This document shows positions 8,762-17,527 of a DNA stretch of 28,075 nucleotides, piece after piece. The position numbers and the translations under genes are program-made. This DNA is from Nocardioidaceae bacterium (GTDB taxonomy: Bacteria; Actinomycetota; Actinomycetes; Propionibacteriales; Nocardioidaceae), in assembly GCA_025966335.1 (NCBI GenBank), contig JAICRS010000006.1, forward strand, positions 1 to 28,075, in the 5' to 3' direction. Position 1 is the first letter of the stretch. Each line of letters starts with the position of its first letter. The notes under the pieces are model-generated. The model was not told the origin of the DNA, did not search any database, and worked only from the letters and a program-made list of their open reading frames with translations.

Positions 8762-10402
8762 ATGTCGGCGGCCGAGCTGGACCGGGCACAGGAAGCCTAC
8801 GCCGAGCTGGGGTGGGCCCGAGCGCACGGCTGCTTCGCCGCGGCGGACCGCGCCGGTGACCTCGGGCCGGACGACCTCGACCGCTTCGCCCGCACCGCGT
8901 TCCTGATCGGCCGCGACGAGGAGGGCGTGGGTCTGCTCGAGCGGGCCTACGCGGCGCACCTGGCGGACAGCTCCCCGGAGGCGGCCGCCGAGACCGCCTT
9001 CTGGGCGGCGTTGAACCTGGTGCACCGGGGCGAGATGGCGCGCGCAGGCGGGTGGCTCTCGCGTGCCCGGGAACGGGCGCCCGCCGACGGACCCGAGTGC
9101 GCAGCCACCGGGCTGGTGATGATCCCCGGCGCCCTCGAGCGCTTGATGCAGGGCGACCCTGAAGCGGCGCTGGCGACCTTCGACGCGGCGGAGGCGATCG
9201 GGCGACGGGTCCGGAACCCCGAGCTGCTGGCGCTCGCCGGACTGGGCATCGGACAGACGCGGATCGATCTCGGCGACGCCGAAGTCGGGATGGCGAAGCT
9301 CGACGAGGTGATGCTCGCGGTGACCGGCGGCCTTGTCTCCCCCCTTGCCTCCGGAATGGTGTACTGCGCGGTGATCCTCGCCTGCCGGGACGCGTACGAC
9401 GTCACCCGGGCGGCGCAGTGGACCCGCGCACTCGACCGCTGGTGCGCGGCGCAGCCCGACCTCGTCCCGTTCCGCGGCCAGTGCCTGGTGCACCGGGCAC
9501 AGATCCTTCAGCTCAACGGGGCCTGGAGCGAGGCCCTGGAACAGGCGAACCTGGCCTGTCGGAGATTCGCCGAGCCTCCCGGCCAGGTGGCCGCCGGGAT
9601 GGCGTTGTACGAACGCGCCGAGCTGCACCGACTCCGGGGCGAGCTGGTCGCTGCGGAGGAGGCGTACGTCGAGGCCGGCCGCTCCGGTCACGAGACGCAG
9701 CCCGGGCTGGCCCTGCTACGGATGGCACAGGGCCGGATCGGCCCCGCCCTGGCCGGCATCCGCCGCGCCGTCGACGAGGCGAACGCACCCGACCGGCCAC
9801 GGTTGCTCGCGGCGTACGTCGAGATCGGCCTGGTGGCGCATGAGCTGGGCGATGCCCGCCGGGCCGCCGACGAGCTGGCGAGGTTCGCCGCCGGCCACCA
9901 CATGCCACTCCTCGACGCGATGTCGGCACACGCCTCCGGCGCGGTCCTGCTGGCCGAGGGGAAGCCGCGTGATGCGCTCGACCTTCTCCGCCGTGCCTGT
10001 GACCTGTGGCGCGACCTGGAGGCGCCGTACTGGCGGGCCCGCACCCGGGTCCTGGTCGCGACCGCGTGCCGACAGCTCGACGACCACGATGCCGCTCAGA
10101 TCGATCTCGATGCCGCCGCCGAGGAGTTCCAGCGCCTGGGTGCCGAGCCCGACCTCGCCGGGCTGGAGCGCTTCCGTGCCCGCTCCGGAGACGGGCCACT
10201 GACTCCGCGGGAGGTCGAGGTGCTCCGGGCGGTCGCCACGGGCAAGACCAACCGCGCGGTGGCCGAGGAGCTGTTCCTGAGCGAGAAGACCGTTGCGCGC
10301 CATGTCAGCAACATCTTCACCAAGCTCGACCTCCCCTCGCGGGCCGCAGCCACGGCGTACGCCTACGAGCACGGTCTGCTCGCCCGCCGTACCTCCGGCT
10401 GA
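8762..10402 (+). CDS. LuxR-family transcriptional regulator with helical-repeat sensor region
   Basis: This 546-residue cytosolic regulator has a C-terminal LuxR-type helix-turn-helix at about 479-540 (PLTPREVEVLRAVATGKTN, then LFLSEKTVARHVSNIFTKL). The first 470 residues are alpha-helical repeats of TPR type, rich in AxxAL-like pairs such as DPEAALATFDAAEAIGRR and GDARRAADELARFAAGH. It resembles LAL (MalT-like) regulators but lacks the N-terminal P-loop ATPase, so it is a short TPR-only version. The ATG at 8762 has GGAG 6 bases upstream; the open frame extends further up without a site. It lies upstream of the flavin oxidoreductase on the same strand and is divergent from the ABC operon. The palindrome at 10411-10428 is a candidate binding site. 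Confidence 0.88.
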   Translation: MSAAELDRAQEAYAELGWARAHGCFAAADRAGDLGPDDLDRFARTAFLIGRDEEGVGLLERAYAAHLADSSPEAAAETAFWAALNLVHRGEMARAGGWLSRARERAPADGPECAATGLVMIPGALERLMQGDPEAALATFDAAEAIGRRVRNPELLALAGLGIGQTRIDLGDAEVGMAKLDEVMLAVTGGLVSPLASGMVYCAVILACRDAYDVTRAAQWTRALDRWCAAQPDLVPFRGQCLVHRAQILQLNGAWSEALEQANLACRRFAEPPGQVAAGMALYERAELHRLRGELVAAEEAYVEAGRSGHETQPGLALLRMAQGRIGPALAGIRRAVDEANAPDRPRLLAAYVEIGLVAHELGDARRAADELARFAAGHHMPLLDAMSAHASGAVLLAEGKPRDALDLLRRACDLWRDLEAPYWRARTRVLVATACRQLDDHDAAQIDLDAAAEEFQRLGAEPDLAGLERFRARSGDGPLTPREVEVLRAVATGKTNRAVAEELFLSEKTVARHVSNIFTKLDLPSRAAATAYAYEHGLLARRTSG

Positions 10403-10410
10403 ACCGCTTC

Positions 10411-10428
10411 GTGGGTAGAAGTACCCAC
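10411..10428. promoter_or_regulatory. 18-bp palindrome, candidate LuxR operator
   Basis: GTGGGTA (10411-10417) and TACCCAC (10422-10428) form a perfect 7-bp inverted repeat around GAAG. It lies 9 bp after the regulator stop and about 100 bp before the oxidoreductase ATG. A TAGCGT hexamer at 10485-10490 may be the -10 element, with no -35, which puts the palindrome near -78 and fits activator binding. It could instead be a short terminator hairpin for the regulator gene, though there is no U-tract. Confidence 0.5.
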
Positions 10429-10528
10429 GCCGCCCGGCAGCACCCTGCGTCGTTCTGCCGAAGCAGGACAGCCCCTTCCGCTCGTAGCGTCGGAGCCACG
10501 CGATGGACGAGACGGAAGGAGCAAGGCG

Positions 10529-11638
10529 ATGCAGACCTCGGAGCACATCGAGACCGTGGTGATCGGCGGCGGACAGGCAGGACTGGCGGCCGGCTACCAC
10601 CTGAACCGGCGAGGACGTGAGTTCGTGATCCTCGACGCCGGCCAACGGGTCGGAGACAACTGGCGCAGCCACTGGGACTCGCTGCGGCTCTACAGCCCGG
10701 CCGGGCACGACGGCCTGCCCGGCAAGCCGTTCCCGGGCTCCCGGCACACGTTTCCGGGCAAGGACGAGCTCGCGGACTACCTGGAGTCCTACGCCCGCGA
10801 GCTCGAGCTGCCGGTGCGCAACGGCACCCGGGTGCACCGGCTGTCCCACGACGGCCAGCGGTACGTCGTCGAGTGCGGAAACGGCTCGATCAGCTGCGAC
10901 AACGTGGTGATCGCGACCGGCACGTTCGGCCGCACGCCGAGGGTTCCGGAGTTCGCCGACGCGCTCGATCCGGCCATCCTCCAGCTGCACTCCAGCGAGT
11001 ACCGGAACCCGGGGCAGCTCCGAAGCGGCCCCGTCCTCGTCGTCGGAGCGTCGCACTCCGGCGGGGACATCGCGCTGGAGGTGGCCGCGACGCACGACAC
11101 GATCCTCTGCGGCCGCGACACGGGCCAGATCCCGTTGCCGTGGGAGACCCGCCGGCTGCGGATGGCCTTCCCGGTGCTGTGGCTGGTCTGGGGCAGCCTG
11201 CTGTCGGTGCGCACGCCGATGGGTCGCAAGGAGCGAGTCCAGGCGCGTTCGCACGGCGCGCCGTTCCTCCGCGTCAAGCGTGCAGATCTTGCTGCAGCGG
11301 GCGTCGAGCGGGTGACCGACCGGGTGACCGACGTCCGGGACGGGCTCCCGCAGCTCGGGGACGACCGGTCCGTCGAGGTCGACAACGTCATCTGGTGCAC
11401 TGGCTTCCGGCAGGACTTCTCCTGGATCGACCTCCCGGTCATCGGCGAGGACGGCTGGCCGATGGAGGAGCGCGGTGTCGTGCCGTCCGCTCCCGGGCTG
11501 TACTTCACGGGCTTGTGCTTCCAGTCGTCGTTCCGGTCGATGCTCGTCGGTGGCGCCGGTGCGGACGCCGAGCACGTCGTCCGGCATCTCGCTGCACGCA
11601 GGGCGAAGGCGGGGCGGGCGCTGCAGAAGGCCGCCTGA
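10529..11638 (+). CDS. FAD/NAD(P)-dependent oxidoreductase (flavin monooxygenase/CzcO-like)
   Basis: This 369-residue two-dinucleotide-binding flavoprotein resembles flavin-containing monooxygenases and the CzcO/thioredoxin reductase-like group. The FAD motif VIGGGQAGLAAGYHL (11-25) is followed by a WRSHWDSLRLYSPAG segment (45-59), the ATGTFGRTP hinge (129-137), a second nucleotide motif VVGASHSGGDIALE (171-184) and the late FAD segment IWCTGFRQDF (288-297). The true FMO fingerprint FxGxxxHxxxY is not clear, so the reaction (N- or S-oxygenation, Baeyer-Villiger or simple reduction) is open. The ATG at 10529 has GAAGGAG about 9 bases upstream. The gene follows the LuxR-type regulator by 126 bp; this pairing is common in actinobacteria, and the regulator likely controls it. 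The next gene, lhr, has its own promoter. Confidence 0.88.
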   Translation: MQTSEHIETVVIGGGQAGLAAGYHLNRRGREFVILDAGQRVGDNWRSHWDSLRLYSPAGHDGLPGKPFPGSRHTFPGKDELADYLESYARELELPVRNGTRVHRLSHDGQRYVVECGNGSISCDNVVIATGTFGRTPRVPEFADALDPAILQLHSSEYRNPGQLRSGPVLVVGASHSGGDIALEVAATHDTILCGRDTGQIPLPWETRRLRMAFPVLWLVWGSLLSVRTPMGRKERVQARSHGAPFLRVKRADLAAAGVERVTDRVTDVRDGLPQLGDDRSVEVDNVIWCTGFRQDFSWIDLPVIGEDGWPMEERGVVPSAPGLYFTGLCFQSSFRSMLVGGAGADAEHVVRHLAARRAKAGRALQKAA

Positions 11639-11647
11639 GCCGACCGG

Positions 11648-11670
11648 TTGTCGGTGGGGTGCGTCAAGAT
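11648..11670 (+). promoter_or_regulatory. PafBC-type (RecA-NDp) promoter of lhr-nei2
   Basis: TTGTCGGTG (11648-11656), exactly 8 bases, then CAAGAT (11665-11670). The first element matches the RecA-NDp consensus TTGTCRGTG at every base; the second fits TANNNT except for its first base. Six bases later comes the GTG start of lhr, so transcription would begin at or next to the start codon and give a leaderless mRNA. The whole promoter fits in the 38-bp gap behind the oxidoreductase gene. Confidence 0.8.
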
Positions 11671-11676
11671 AGGCGG

Positions 11677-14600
11677 GTGACCAGTGCAGGCGGTACGTCG
11701 GACGGGGTCGGTGAGCCGGCCGCCACGTCCGACGTACTCGCAGGTTTCAGCGCCCCGACACGCACCTGGTTCGAGGCCGCCTTCGCCGCACCCACCCCGG
11801 CCCAGGTCGGGGCCTGGCAGGCGATCACCGCACGGCGCAACGCGCTGGTCGTCGCCCCCACCGGCTCCGGGAAGACGCTGTCGGCGTTCCTGTGGTCCCT
11901 GGACCGGTTGGCCAGCGAGCCGGTTCCCGAGGAGAAGCTTCGGCGCTGCCGGGTGCTCTACGTCTCGCCGCTCAAGGCCCTCGCGGTCGACGTGGAGCGC
12001 AACCTGCGGGCGCCGCTGGCCGGGATCGGGCACACCGCCGCCCGGCTCGGGCACCAGGTCCCCGACATCACCGTCGGCGTCCGCTCCGGCGACACCACCG
12101 CGGCCGATCGGCGCCGGCTCGCGAGCACTCCTCCCGACATCCTGATCACCACCCCCGAGTCGCTGTTCCTGATGCTGACCTCGCAGGCACGCGAGTCGCT
12201 GCGCGGGGTGGAGACCGTGATCGTCGACGAGGTGCACGCGGTCGCCGGCACCAAGCGCGGCGCCCACCTCGCGCTCTCCCTGGAGCGGCTCGACGAGCTG
12301 CTCGAGCAGCCGGCGCAACGGATCGGGCTGTCCGCCACCGTGCGTCCGATCGAGGAGGTCGCCCGGTTCCTCGGCGGCGCCCAGCCGGTCGAGGTCGTCG
12401 CGCCGGGATCCACCAAGGAGTGGGACCTCAAGGTGGTCGTGCCGGTCGAGGACATGACCGAGCTCGGGATCGCCGAGGACGGCCCGGCCGAGGGTTCCGC
12501 CGCCGCCGGCGAACGCCGCGCGTCGATCTGGCCACACGTCGAGGAGCGGGTCGTCGACCTGATCGAGCAGCACCGCTCCACGATCGTGTTCGCCAACTCC
12601 CGCCGCCTCGCCGAACGCCTCACCGCCCGCTTCAACGAGATCGCCACCGACCGCCGCAATGCAGACGTGGCGTCGGCGGAGGACGGGATCGGCAACGGGG
12701 AGGCGGGGCGGAGCGACGGCGGCGGCCCGACCGTGGATGGGACTGGCCCCCCGGCGAGGAACGAGCCGGGGTGGATGGGCGGGCCGGCGTCGGCACGCAG
12801 CCCCGCCGCGGTGATGGCGCAGTCGGGACAGTCCTGGGGCGCCGAGGTCACGATCGCGCGGGCGCACCACGGGTCCGTGTCGAAGGACCAGCGGGCACTG
12901 ATCGAGGACGACCTCAAACGCGGCAGCCTGCCCTGCGTCGTGGCCACCTCCAGCCTGGAGCTCGGCATCGACATGGGCGCGGTCGACCTGGTCGTGCAGA
13001 TCGAGTCCCCGCCGTCGGTGGCGTCCGCCCTGCAACGGGTCGGCCGGGCCGGCCACCAGGTGGGCGAGGTCTCCCGCGGAGTGCTGTTCCCCAAGCACCG
13101 CAGCGACCTGGTGCACACGGCGGTCGCGGTGGAGCGGATGCGGGTCGGAGCGATCGAGGCGTTGCGGGTGCCGACCAACCCGCTCGACGTACTCGCCCAG
13201 CAGGTCGTCGCGACCACCGCCGCTGACGAGTGGCACGCCGACGAGCTCTACGACCTGGTGCGCCGCTCGGCACCGTTCACCGGCCTGCCGAGGAGCGCGT
13301 ACGACGCCACCCTGGATCTGCTCTCGGGCCGCTACCCGTCCGACGAGTTCGCCGAGCTGCGGCCGCGGATCGTCTGGGACCGGGTGACCGGGATGCTGAC
13401 CGCCCGGCCCGGCGCGCAACGGCTCGCGGTGACCAGCGGCGGCACCATCCCCGACCGTGGCCTGTTCGGGGTGTTCCTGGTCGGTGAGAAGGCGTCGCGG
13501 GTCGGTGAGCTCGACGAGGAGATGGTCTACGAGTCGCGGGTCGGCGACGTGTTCGCGCTCGGGGCGACGTCCTGGCGGATCGAGGACATCACCCACGACC
13601 GGGTGCTGGTCTCCCCCGCTCCCGGACAACCGGGCCGGTTGCCGTTCTGGAAGGGCGACCAGATCGGCCGGCCCGCCGAGCTCGGGGCTGCGATCGGCGC
13701 GTTCACCCGGGAGATCTCCGCGCTGACCACCGAGGAGGCGGTCGCCCGCGGCCGCGCCGCCGGGCTCGACGAGTGGGCCGCGGCGAACCTGGTCGCGTTC
13801 CTCGACGAGCAGCGCGAGGCCACCGGCACCCTGCCCAGCGACCGCACCATCCTGGTGGAGAAGTTCCGCGACGAGCTCGGCGACTGGCGGCTGGTGGTGC
13901 ACTCGCCGTACGGCGCGCAGGTGCATGCGCCCTGGGCGCTCGCGATCGGGGTCCGGCTGCGCGAGCGGTACGGCATCGACGCGCAGGCGCTGCCCGGCGA
14001 CGACGGGATCGTGCTGCGGGTGCCCGAGACCGACCAGGACCCGCCGGGCGCCGAGATCGTGATGTTCGAGCCCGACGAGATCGAGGACATCGTCACCACC
14101 GAGGTCGGCGGCTCTGCCCTCTTCGCCTCCCGGTTCCGCGAGTGCGCCGCCCGTGCCCTGCTGCTCCCCCGCCGCGACCCCGGCCGCCGCTCGCCGTTGT
14201 GGCAGCAGCGGCAGCGCTCCGCCCAGCTGCTCGAGGTCGCGGTGAAGTATCCGTCCTTCCCGATCGTGCTCGAGGCGGTCCGCGAGTGCGTGCAGGACGT
14301 GTACGACGTGCCCGCGCTGGTCCACCTGATGAAGGCCGTCGGCGCCCGCAAGATCCGGGTCGCCGACGTGTCCACCACGTCCCCCTCGCCGTTCGCGCGG
14401 TCACTGCTGTTCGGGTACGTCGCCGCGTTCATGTACGAAGGCGACTCGCCGATCGCCGAGCGCCGGGCCGCCGCACTGTCCCTGGACCAGGGGCTGCTCG
14501 CGGAGCTGCTCGGCCGCGCGGAGCTGCGCGAGCTGCTCGACGCCGACGTGCTCGCCGAGGTCGAGGTCGAGCTGCAGCGGCTGGTCTCCGACCGGCAGGC

Positions 14601-16422
14601 GCGCGACGCCGAGGGGGTCGCCGACCTGCTCCGGCTGCTCGGTCCGCTGTCCACCGACGAGATCACCGCCCGGTCCCTCGACGGCTCCGACGTGAGGTCG
14701 TGGCTGGCGCTGCTGGCCGAGGCGCGCCGGGTGGTCGAGGTCCGGATCGCCGGGGTGGCGCGGTGGGCCGCGGTCGAGGACGTGGGCCGGCTCCGCGACG
14801 GGCTCGGCGTGCCGATCCCGCCCGGCACACCGGAGGCGTTCACCGAACCCGTGGCGGACCCGCTCGGTGACCTGGTCGCCCGGTTCGCCCGCACCCACGG
14901 CCCGTTCACCTCCGCCGACGTCGCCGAGCGGCTCGGTCTCGGCATCGCGGTGGCGCACCAGACCCTGGTCCGGCTGGCCGCCTCCGGCCGGGTCCTCGAG
15001 GGCGAGTTCCGGCCGACCGGGACCGGGTCGGAGTGGTGCGACGCGGAGGTGCTGCGCCGGCTGCGGCGCCGGTCGCTGGCCGCGCTGCGCAAGGAGGTGG
15101 AGCCGGTCGACCCGTCCACCCTGGGCCGGTTCCTGCCGGTGTGGCAGAACGTGGGCGGGCGACTGCGCGGGATCGACGGGGTGCTCGCGGTCGTGGACCA
15201 GCTCGCCGGCTGCGCCGTACCCGCCTCGGCGCTCGAGCCGCTGGTGCTCGGCAGCCGGGTCGTCGACTACGCCCCCGCGATGCTCGACGAGCTCACCGCC
15301 ACCGGGGAGGTGCTCTGGGCCGGGCACGGCACGCTGCCCGGCACCGACGGTTGGGTCTCCCTCCACCTGGCGGACTCCGCGCACCTGACCCTGCCCGACC
15401 ACGGCGAGCTGGAGGCCACCCCGCTGCACGACGCGATCCTGGCCGCGCTCGCCGGTGGAGGTGCCTACTTCCTGCGCCAGCTGGCCACCGCGATCCAGGA
15501 CACCGACGGCGCCGGGGACGACCGGGCCCTGGTCGCCGCGCTGTGGGACCTGGTCTGGGCGGGCCGGCTGAGCAACGACACGTTGGCCCCGCTGCGGGCG
15601 TTGACCTCCGGCGGCAAGACCAGTCACCGCGCCCGACGTACCCCTCCCCGCGCCCGGATCGCCGCCCGACCCCGCCGGCCCGACCTGCCCAGCCGCACCG
15701 GCCCCGCCACCGCCGCCGGCCGCTGGTCGCTGCTGCCGGAGCTCGAGGCCGACCCGACGCGTCGCGCGCATGCCAGCGCGGAGGCCCTGCTCGAGCGGCA
15801 CGGCGTGGTGACCCGCGGCGCGGTCACCAGCGAACGGGTGCCGGGCGGGTTCGCCGGGGTCTACAAGGTGCTCTCGGCGTTCGAGGACTCCGGCCGCTGC
15901 CGCCGCGGCTACTTCATCGGCTCGCTCGGCGCCGCGCAGTTCGGTGTGCCCGGCGCGGTGGACCGGCTGCGGTCCTTCTCGCCCGAGGTCGGTGCGCCGC
16001 CCGGGGAGAAGAAGCACGCGCTGGCGCTGGCCGCGACCGACCCGGCCAACCCGTACGGCGCGGCCCTGCCCTGGCCGGAGCGGGTCCTCGCCGACGAGGT
16101 GACCGGTGAGAAGGCCGGCTCCGGTCACCGGCCCGGCCGCAAGGCGGGTGCGCTGGTGGTCCTGGTCGACGGCGAGCTGACGGTGTACGTCGAACGTGGC
16201 GGCCGCACCCTGCTGACCTTCACCGACGACACCGACCTCCTCGGCCCGGCGGTGCAGGCCCTGGCCACGGCGGTCCGTCAGGGCGCACTGGGCCGGCTGA
16301 CCGTCGAACGCGCCGACGGCGAGCACATCCTGGGCCGCGGCGACCGGCCCAGCGGTCTGCGCCATGCCCTGGAGGGCGCCGGTTTCATCGCCACCCCCAG
16401 AGGGCTGCGGCTCCGTGCCTGA
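11677..16422 (+). CDS. lhr: Lhr, large 3'-5' DNA helicase
   Basis: This 1581-residue superfamily 2 helicase of the Lhr family unwinds DNA and RNA:DNA hybrids and is part of DNA-damage responses in actinobacteria. Visible are Walker A APTGSGKT (60-67), YVSPLKALAVD motif Ia (95-105), TTPESL (158-163), the DEVH box (184-187), SAT (219-221), the HHGSVSKDQR and SSLELGID segments (398-432) and QRVGRAGH (453-460). A winged-helix and Lhr core follow, then the long Lhr C-terminal domain. Between HRSTIVFANSRRLAER and ARAHHGSVS lies a Gly/Ala/Pro-rich insert of about 60 residues (about 328-387) that looks like a flexible loop. The GTG at 11677 is the only start that fits the promoter ahead of it. The stop overlaps the start of nei2 by 8 bases, so the two are cotranscribed. 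Length matches full-size Lhr. Confidence 0.97.
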   Translation: MTSAGGTSDGVGEPAATSDVLAGFSAPTRTWFEAAFAAPTPAQVGAWQAITARRNALVVAPTGSGKTLSAFLWSLDRLASEPVPEEKLRRCRVLYVSPLKALAVDVERNLRAPLAGIGHTAARLGHQVPDITVGVRSGDTTAADRRRLASTPPDILITTPESLFLMLTSQARESLRGVETVIVDEVHAVAGTKRGAHLALSLERLDELLEQPAQRIGLSATVRPIEEVARFLGGAQPVEVVAPGSTKEWDLKVVVPVEDMTELGIAEDGPAEGSAAAGERRASIWPHVEERVVDLIEQHRSTIVFANSRRLAERLTARFNEIATDRRNADVASAEDGIGNGEAGRSDGGGPTVDGTGPPARNEPGWMGGPASARSPAAVMAQSGQSWGAEVTIARAHHGSVSKDQRALIEDDLKRGSLPCVVATSSLELGIDMGAVDLVVQIESPPSVASALQRVGRAGHQVGEVSRGVLFPKHRSDLVHTAVAVERMRVGAIEALRVPTNPLDVLAQQVVATTAADEWHADELYDLVRRSAPFTGLPRSAYDATLDLLSGRYPSDEFAELRPRIVWDRVTGMLTARPGAQRLAVTSGGTIPDRGLFGVFLVGEKASRVGELDEEMVYESRVGDVFALGATSWRIEDITHDRVLVSPAPGQPGRLPFWKGDQIGRPAELGAAIGAFTREISALTTEEAVARGRAAGLDEWAAANLVAFLDEQREATGTLPSDRTILVEKFRDELGDWRLVVHSPYGAQVHAPWALAIGVRLRERYGIDAQALPGDDGIVLRVPETDQDPPGAEIVMFEPDEIEDIVTTEVGGSALFASRFRECAARALLLPRRDPGRRSPLWQQRQRSAQLLEVAVKYPSFPIVLEAVRECVQDVYDVPALVHLMKAVGARKIRVADVSTTSPSPFARSLLFGYVAAFMYEGDSPIAERRAAALSLDQGLLAELLGRAELRELLDADVLAEVEVELQRLVSDRQARDAEGVADLLRLLGPLSTDEITARSLDGSDVRSWLALLAEARRVVEVRIAGVARWAAVEDVGRLRDGLGVPIPPGTPEAFTEPVADPLGDLVARFARTHGPFTSADVAERLGLGIAVAHQTLVRLAASGRVLEGEFRPTGTGSEWCDAEVLRRLRRRSLAALRKEVEPVDPSTLGRFLPVWQNVGGRLRGIDGVLAVVDQLAGCAVPASALEPLVLGSRVVDYAPAMLDELTATGEVLWAGHGTLPGTDGWVSLHLADSAHLTLPDHGELEATPLHDAILAALAGGGAYFLRQLATAIQDTDGAGDDRALVAALWDLVWAGRLSNDTLAPLRALTSGGKTSHRARRTPPRARIAARPRRPDLPSRTGPATAAGRWSLLPELEADPTRRAHASAEALLERHGVVTRGAVTSERVPGGFAGVYKVLSAFEDSGRCRRGYFIGSLGAAQFGVPGAVDRLRSFSPEVGAPPGEKKHALALAATDPANPYGAALPWPERVLADEVTGEKAGSGHRPGRKAGALVVLVDGELTVYVERGGRTLLTFTDDTDLLGPAVQALATAVRQGALGRLTVERADGEHILGRGDRPSGLRHALEGAGFIATPRGLRLRA

Positions 16423-17209
16423 GGGCGACACCGTCTGGCGCACCGCGCGCCACCTGGACCAGGCGCTGTCCGGCTGGACGCTGACCGGGTCCGATCTGCG
16501 AGTGCCGGCGCACGCGACCGTCGACCTGTCGGGGCAGCCGGTGCTGGAGACCGTCGCTCGCGGCAAGCACATCCTGACCCGGATCGGGGACGGCGACGCG
16601 GCGGTGACCCTGCACACGCACCTGAAGATGGAGGGCTCGTGGCACCTGTACCGCCCGGGCTCGCGGTGGCGGCGGCCGGCGCACCAGGCCCGCGCGGTGC
16701 TCTACACCGAGGCGTGGACCGCGGTCGGCTTCTCGCTCGGCATCGTCGAGCTGCTGCCGCGCGCCGACGAGGCCTCCGTGGTCGGTCATCTCGGGCCGGA
16801 CCTGCTCGGCCCCGACTGGGACGAGGACGAGGCGGTGCGCCGGCTGACGGCCGACCCGGACCGGGCGATCGGCGAGGCGCTGCTGGACCAGCGGAACCTG
16901 GCCGGGGTGGGCAACATGTACAAGTCGGAGCTGTGCTTCGTGCTGGGCTTCAGCCCCTGGCGGCCGGTGGCACAGGTGCCGGACCTGGTGAAGGTGGTCC
17001 GCCGCGCGAAGGCGGTGCTCGAGGCGAACAAGGACCGGGTGGAGCAGTCCACGACCGGGGACCTGCGTCGCGGGCGGCGGCTGTGGGTCTACCGCCGCGA
17101 CAAGCAGGCGTGCCTGCGCTGCCGGACGCCGATCCGGGTCGCGATGCAGGGGCCCTCGGAGACCGGTCAGGAGCGGGCGACGTACTGGTGCCCGACCTGC
17201 CAGCCCTGA
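16415..17209 (+). CDS. nei2: Endonuclease VIII-like DNA glycosylase/AP lyase
   Basis: This 264-residue Fpg/Nei enzyme excises oxidised bases and cleaves the abasic site in base-excision repair. After removal of the initiator, the N-terminal proline is the catalytic residue: the protein reads M-PEGDTVWRTA, with E3 as the second catalytic residue. K51 in ARGKHIL is the conserved beta-hairpin lysine. The H2TH region includes LLDQRNLAGVGNMYKSE (157-172) with N167. The C-terminal zinc finger has C233-x2-C236 and C259-x2-C262. The start is a GTG at 16415, inside the last codons of lhr, which leaves the catalytic proline at position 2 and so fixes the start. It shares the PafBC-type promoter of lhr. 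The usual partner of Lhr in actinobacteria is this Nei2 type. Confidence 0.95.
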   Translation: MPEGDTVWRTARHLDQALSGWTLTGSDLRVPAHATVDLSGQPVLETVARGKHILTRIGDGDAAVTLHTHLKMEGSWHLYRPGSRWRRPAHQARAVLYTEAWTAVGFSLGIVELLPRADEASVVGHLGPDLLGPDWDEDEAVRRLTADPDRAIGEALLDQRNLAGVGNMYKSELCFVLGFSPWRPVAQVPDLVKVVRRAKAVLEANKDRVEQSTTGDLRRGRRLWVYRRDKQACLRCRTPIRVAMQGPSETGQERATYWCPTCQP

Positions 17210-17238
17210 ACGGAGACAGCCGCCCGACCGGGGTGCAA

Positions 17239-17316
17239 CAACCGCGCACGTGTGCCGCTGTTGCACGGTTTTCGCGCTGAACCGTGCTCGAACAGCACAG
17301 GTGTGCCGTTGTGACC
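17239..17316 (+). repeat. 78-bp hairpin repeat, copy A
   Basis: It is identical to copy B (17528-17605) at 73 of 78 positions with no gaps, exactly 289 bp away. The unit is an imperfect inverted repeat with arms of 31 bases around a 9-base loop. The outer arm begins AACCGCGCAC and the inner arm is GCACGGTT opposite AACCGTGC, with an unpaired bulge between. It starts 29 bp after the nei2 stop and could end that transcript. Confidence 0.85.
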
Positions 17317-17363
17317 AGCCGTTGAGCCGGCTCGGCTTCGTTCGTTCGGCGCGGCCCCGGAAG

Positions 17364-17413
17364 TGGTCAAGAACGACACGTTCCCGGCCAGCTGAACCAG
17401 CCGTTCTTGACCA
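17364..17413. repeat. 12-bp inverted repeat between the hairpin repeats
   Basis: TGGTCAAGAACG (17364-17375) is perfectly repeated in inverse as CGTTCTTGACCA (17402-17413) with 26 bases between. Inside it GAACG can also pair with a nearer CGTTC (17379-17383), giving two alternative folds. It sits almost midway between copies A and B. Confidence 0.7.
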
Positions 17414-17460
17414 GTTCGTGGTCGCACGATTGATCCGGCGACCGGTCGCGCCGACGGTGC

Positions 17461-17499
17461 GTTTCGAGACGCTCACTGCGTTCGACCCTCAACCACCGC
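17461..17499. repeat. Intergenic motif of a type common in Nocardioides-like genomes
   Basis: On the minus strand this reads GGTGGTTGAGGGTCGAACGC followed by AGTGAGCGTCTCGAAAC. From memory, near-identical GGTTGAG...GCGTCTCGAAAC elements are scattered between genes in Nocardioides and relatives, usually at gene ends. Only one clear copy is in this window, so the assignment rests on recall and needs a genome-wide search. Confidence 0.4.
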
Positions 17500-17527
17500 A
17501 GTTGCATCCGTCGCCAGAATGCCCCCA

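Noticed and set aside
10789..14325. A 1178-residue open frame on the minus strand opposite the oxidoreductase and lhr
   Set aside because: It is antisense to well identified genes, has no recognisable domains, and its Arg/Gly/His-rich composition is typical of antisense frames in high-GC DNA.
14401..16617. A 738-residue minus-strand open frame opposite the end of lhr and the start of nei2
   Set aside because: It is low in complexity, full of G, R, Q and A, with no domain, and lies opposite conserved coding sequence.
17288..17298. TCGAACAG as a possible LexA box in the hairpin repeat
   Set aside because: Only one half-site is present; the matching GTTCG at the right spacing is missing in both copies.
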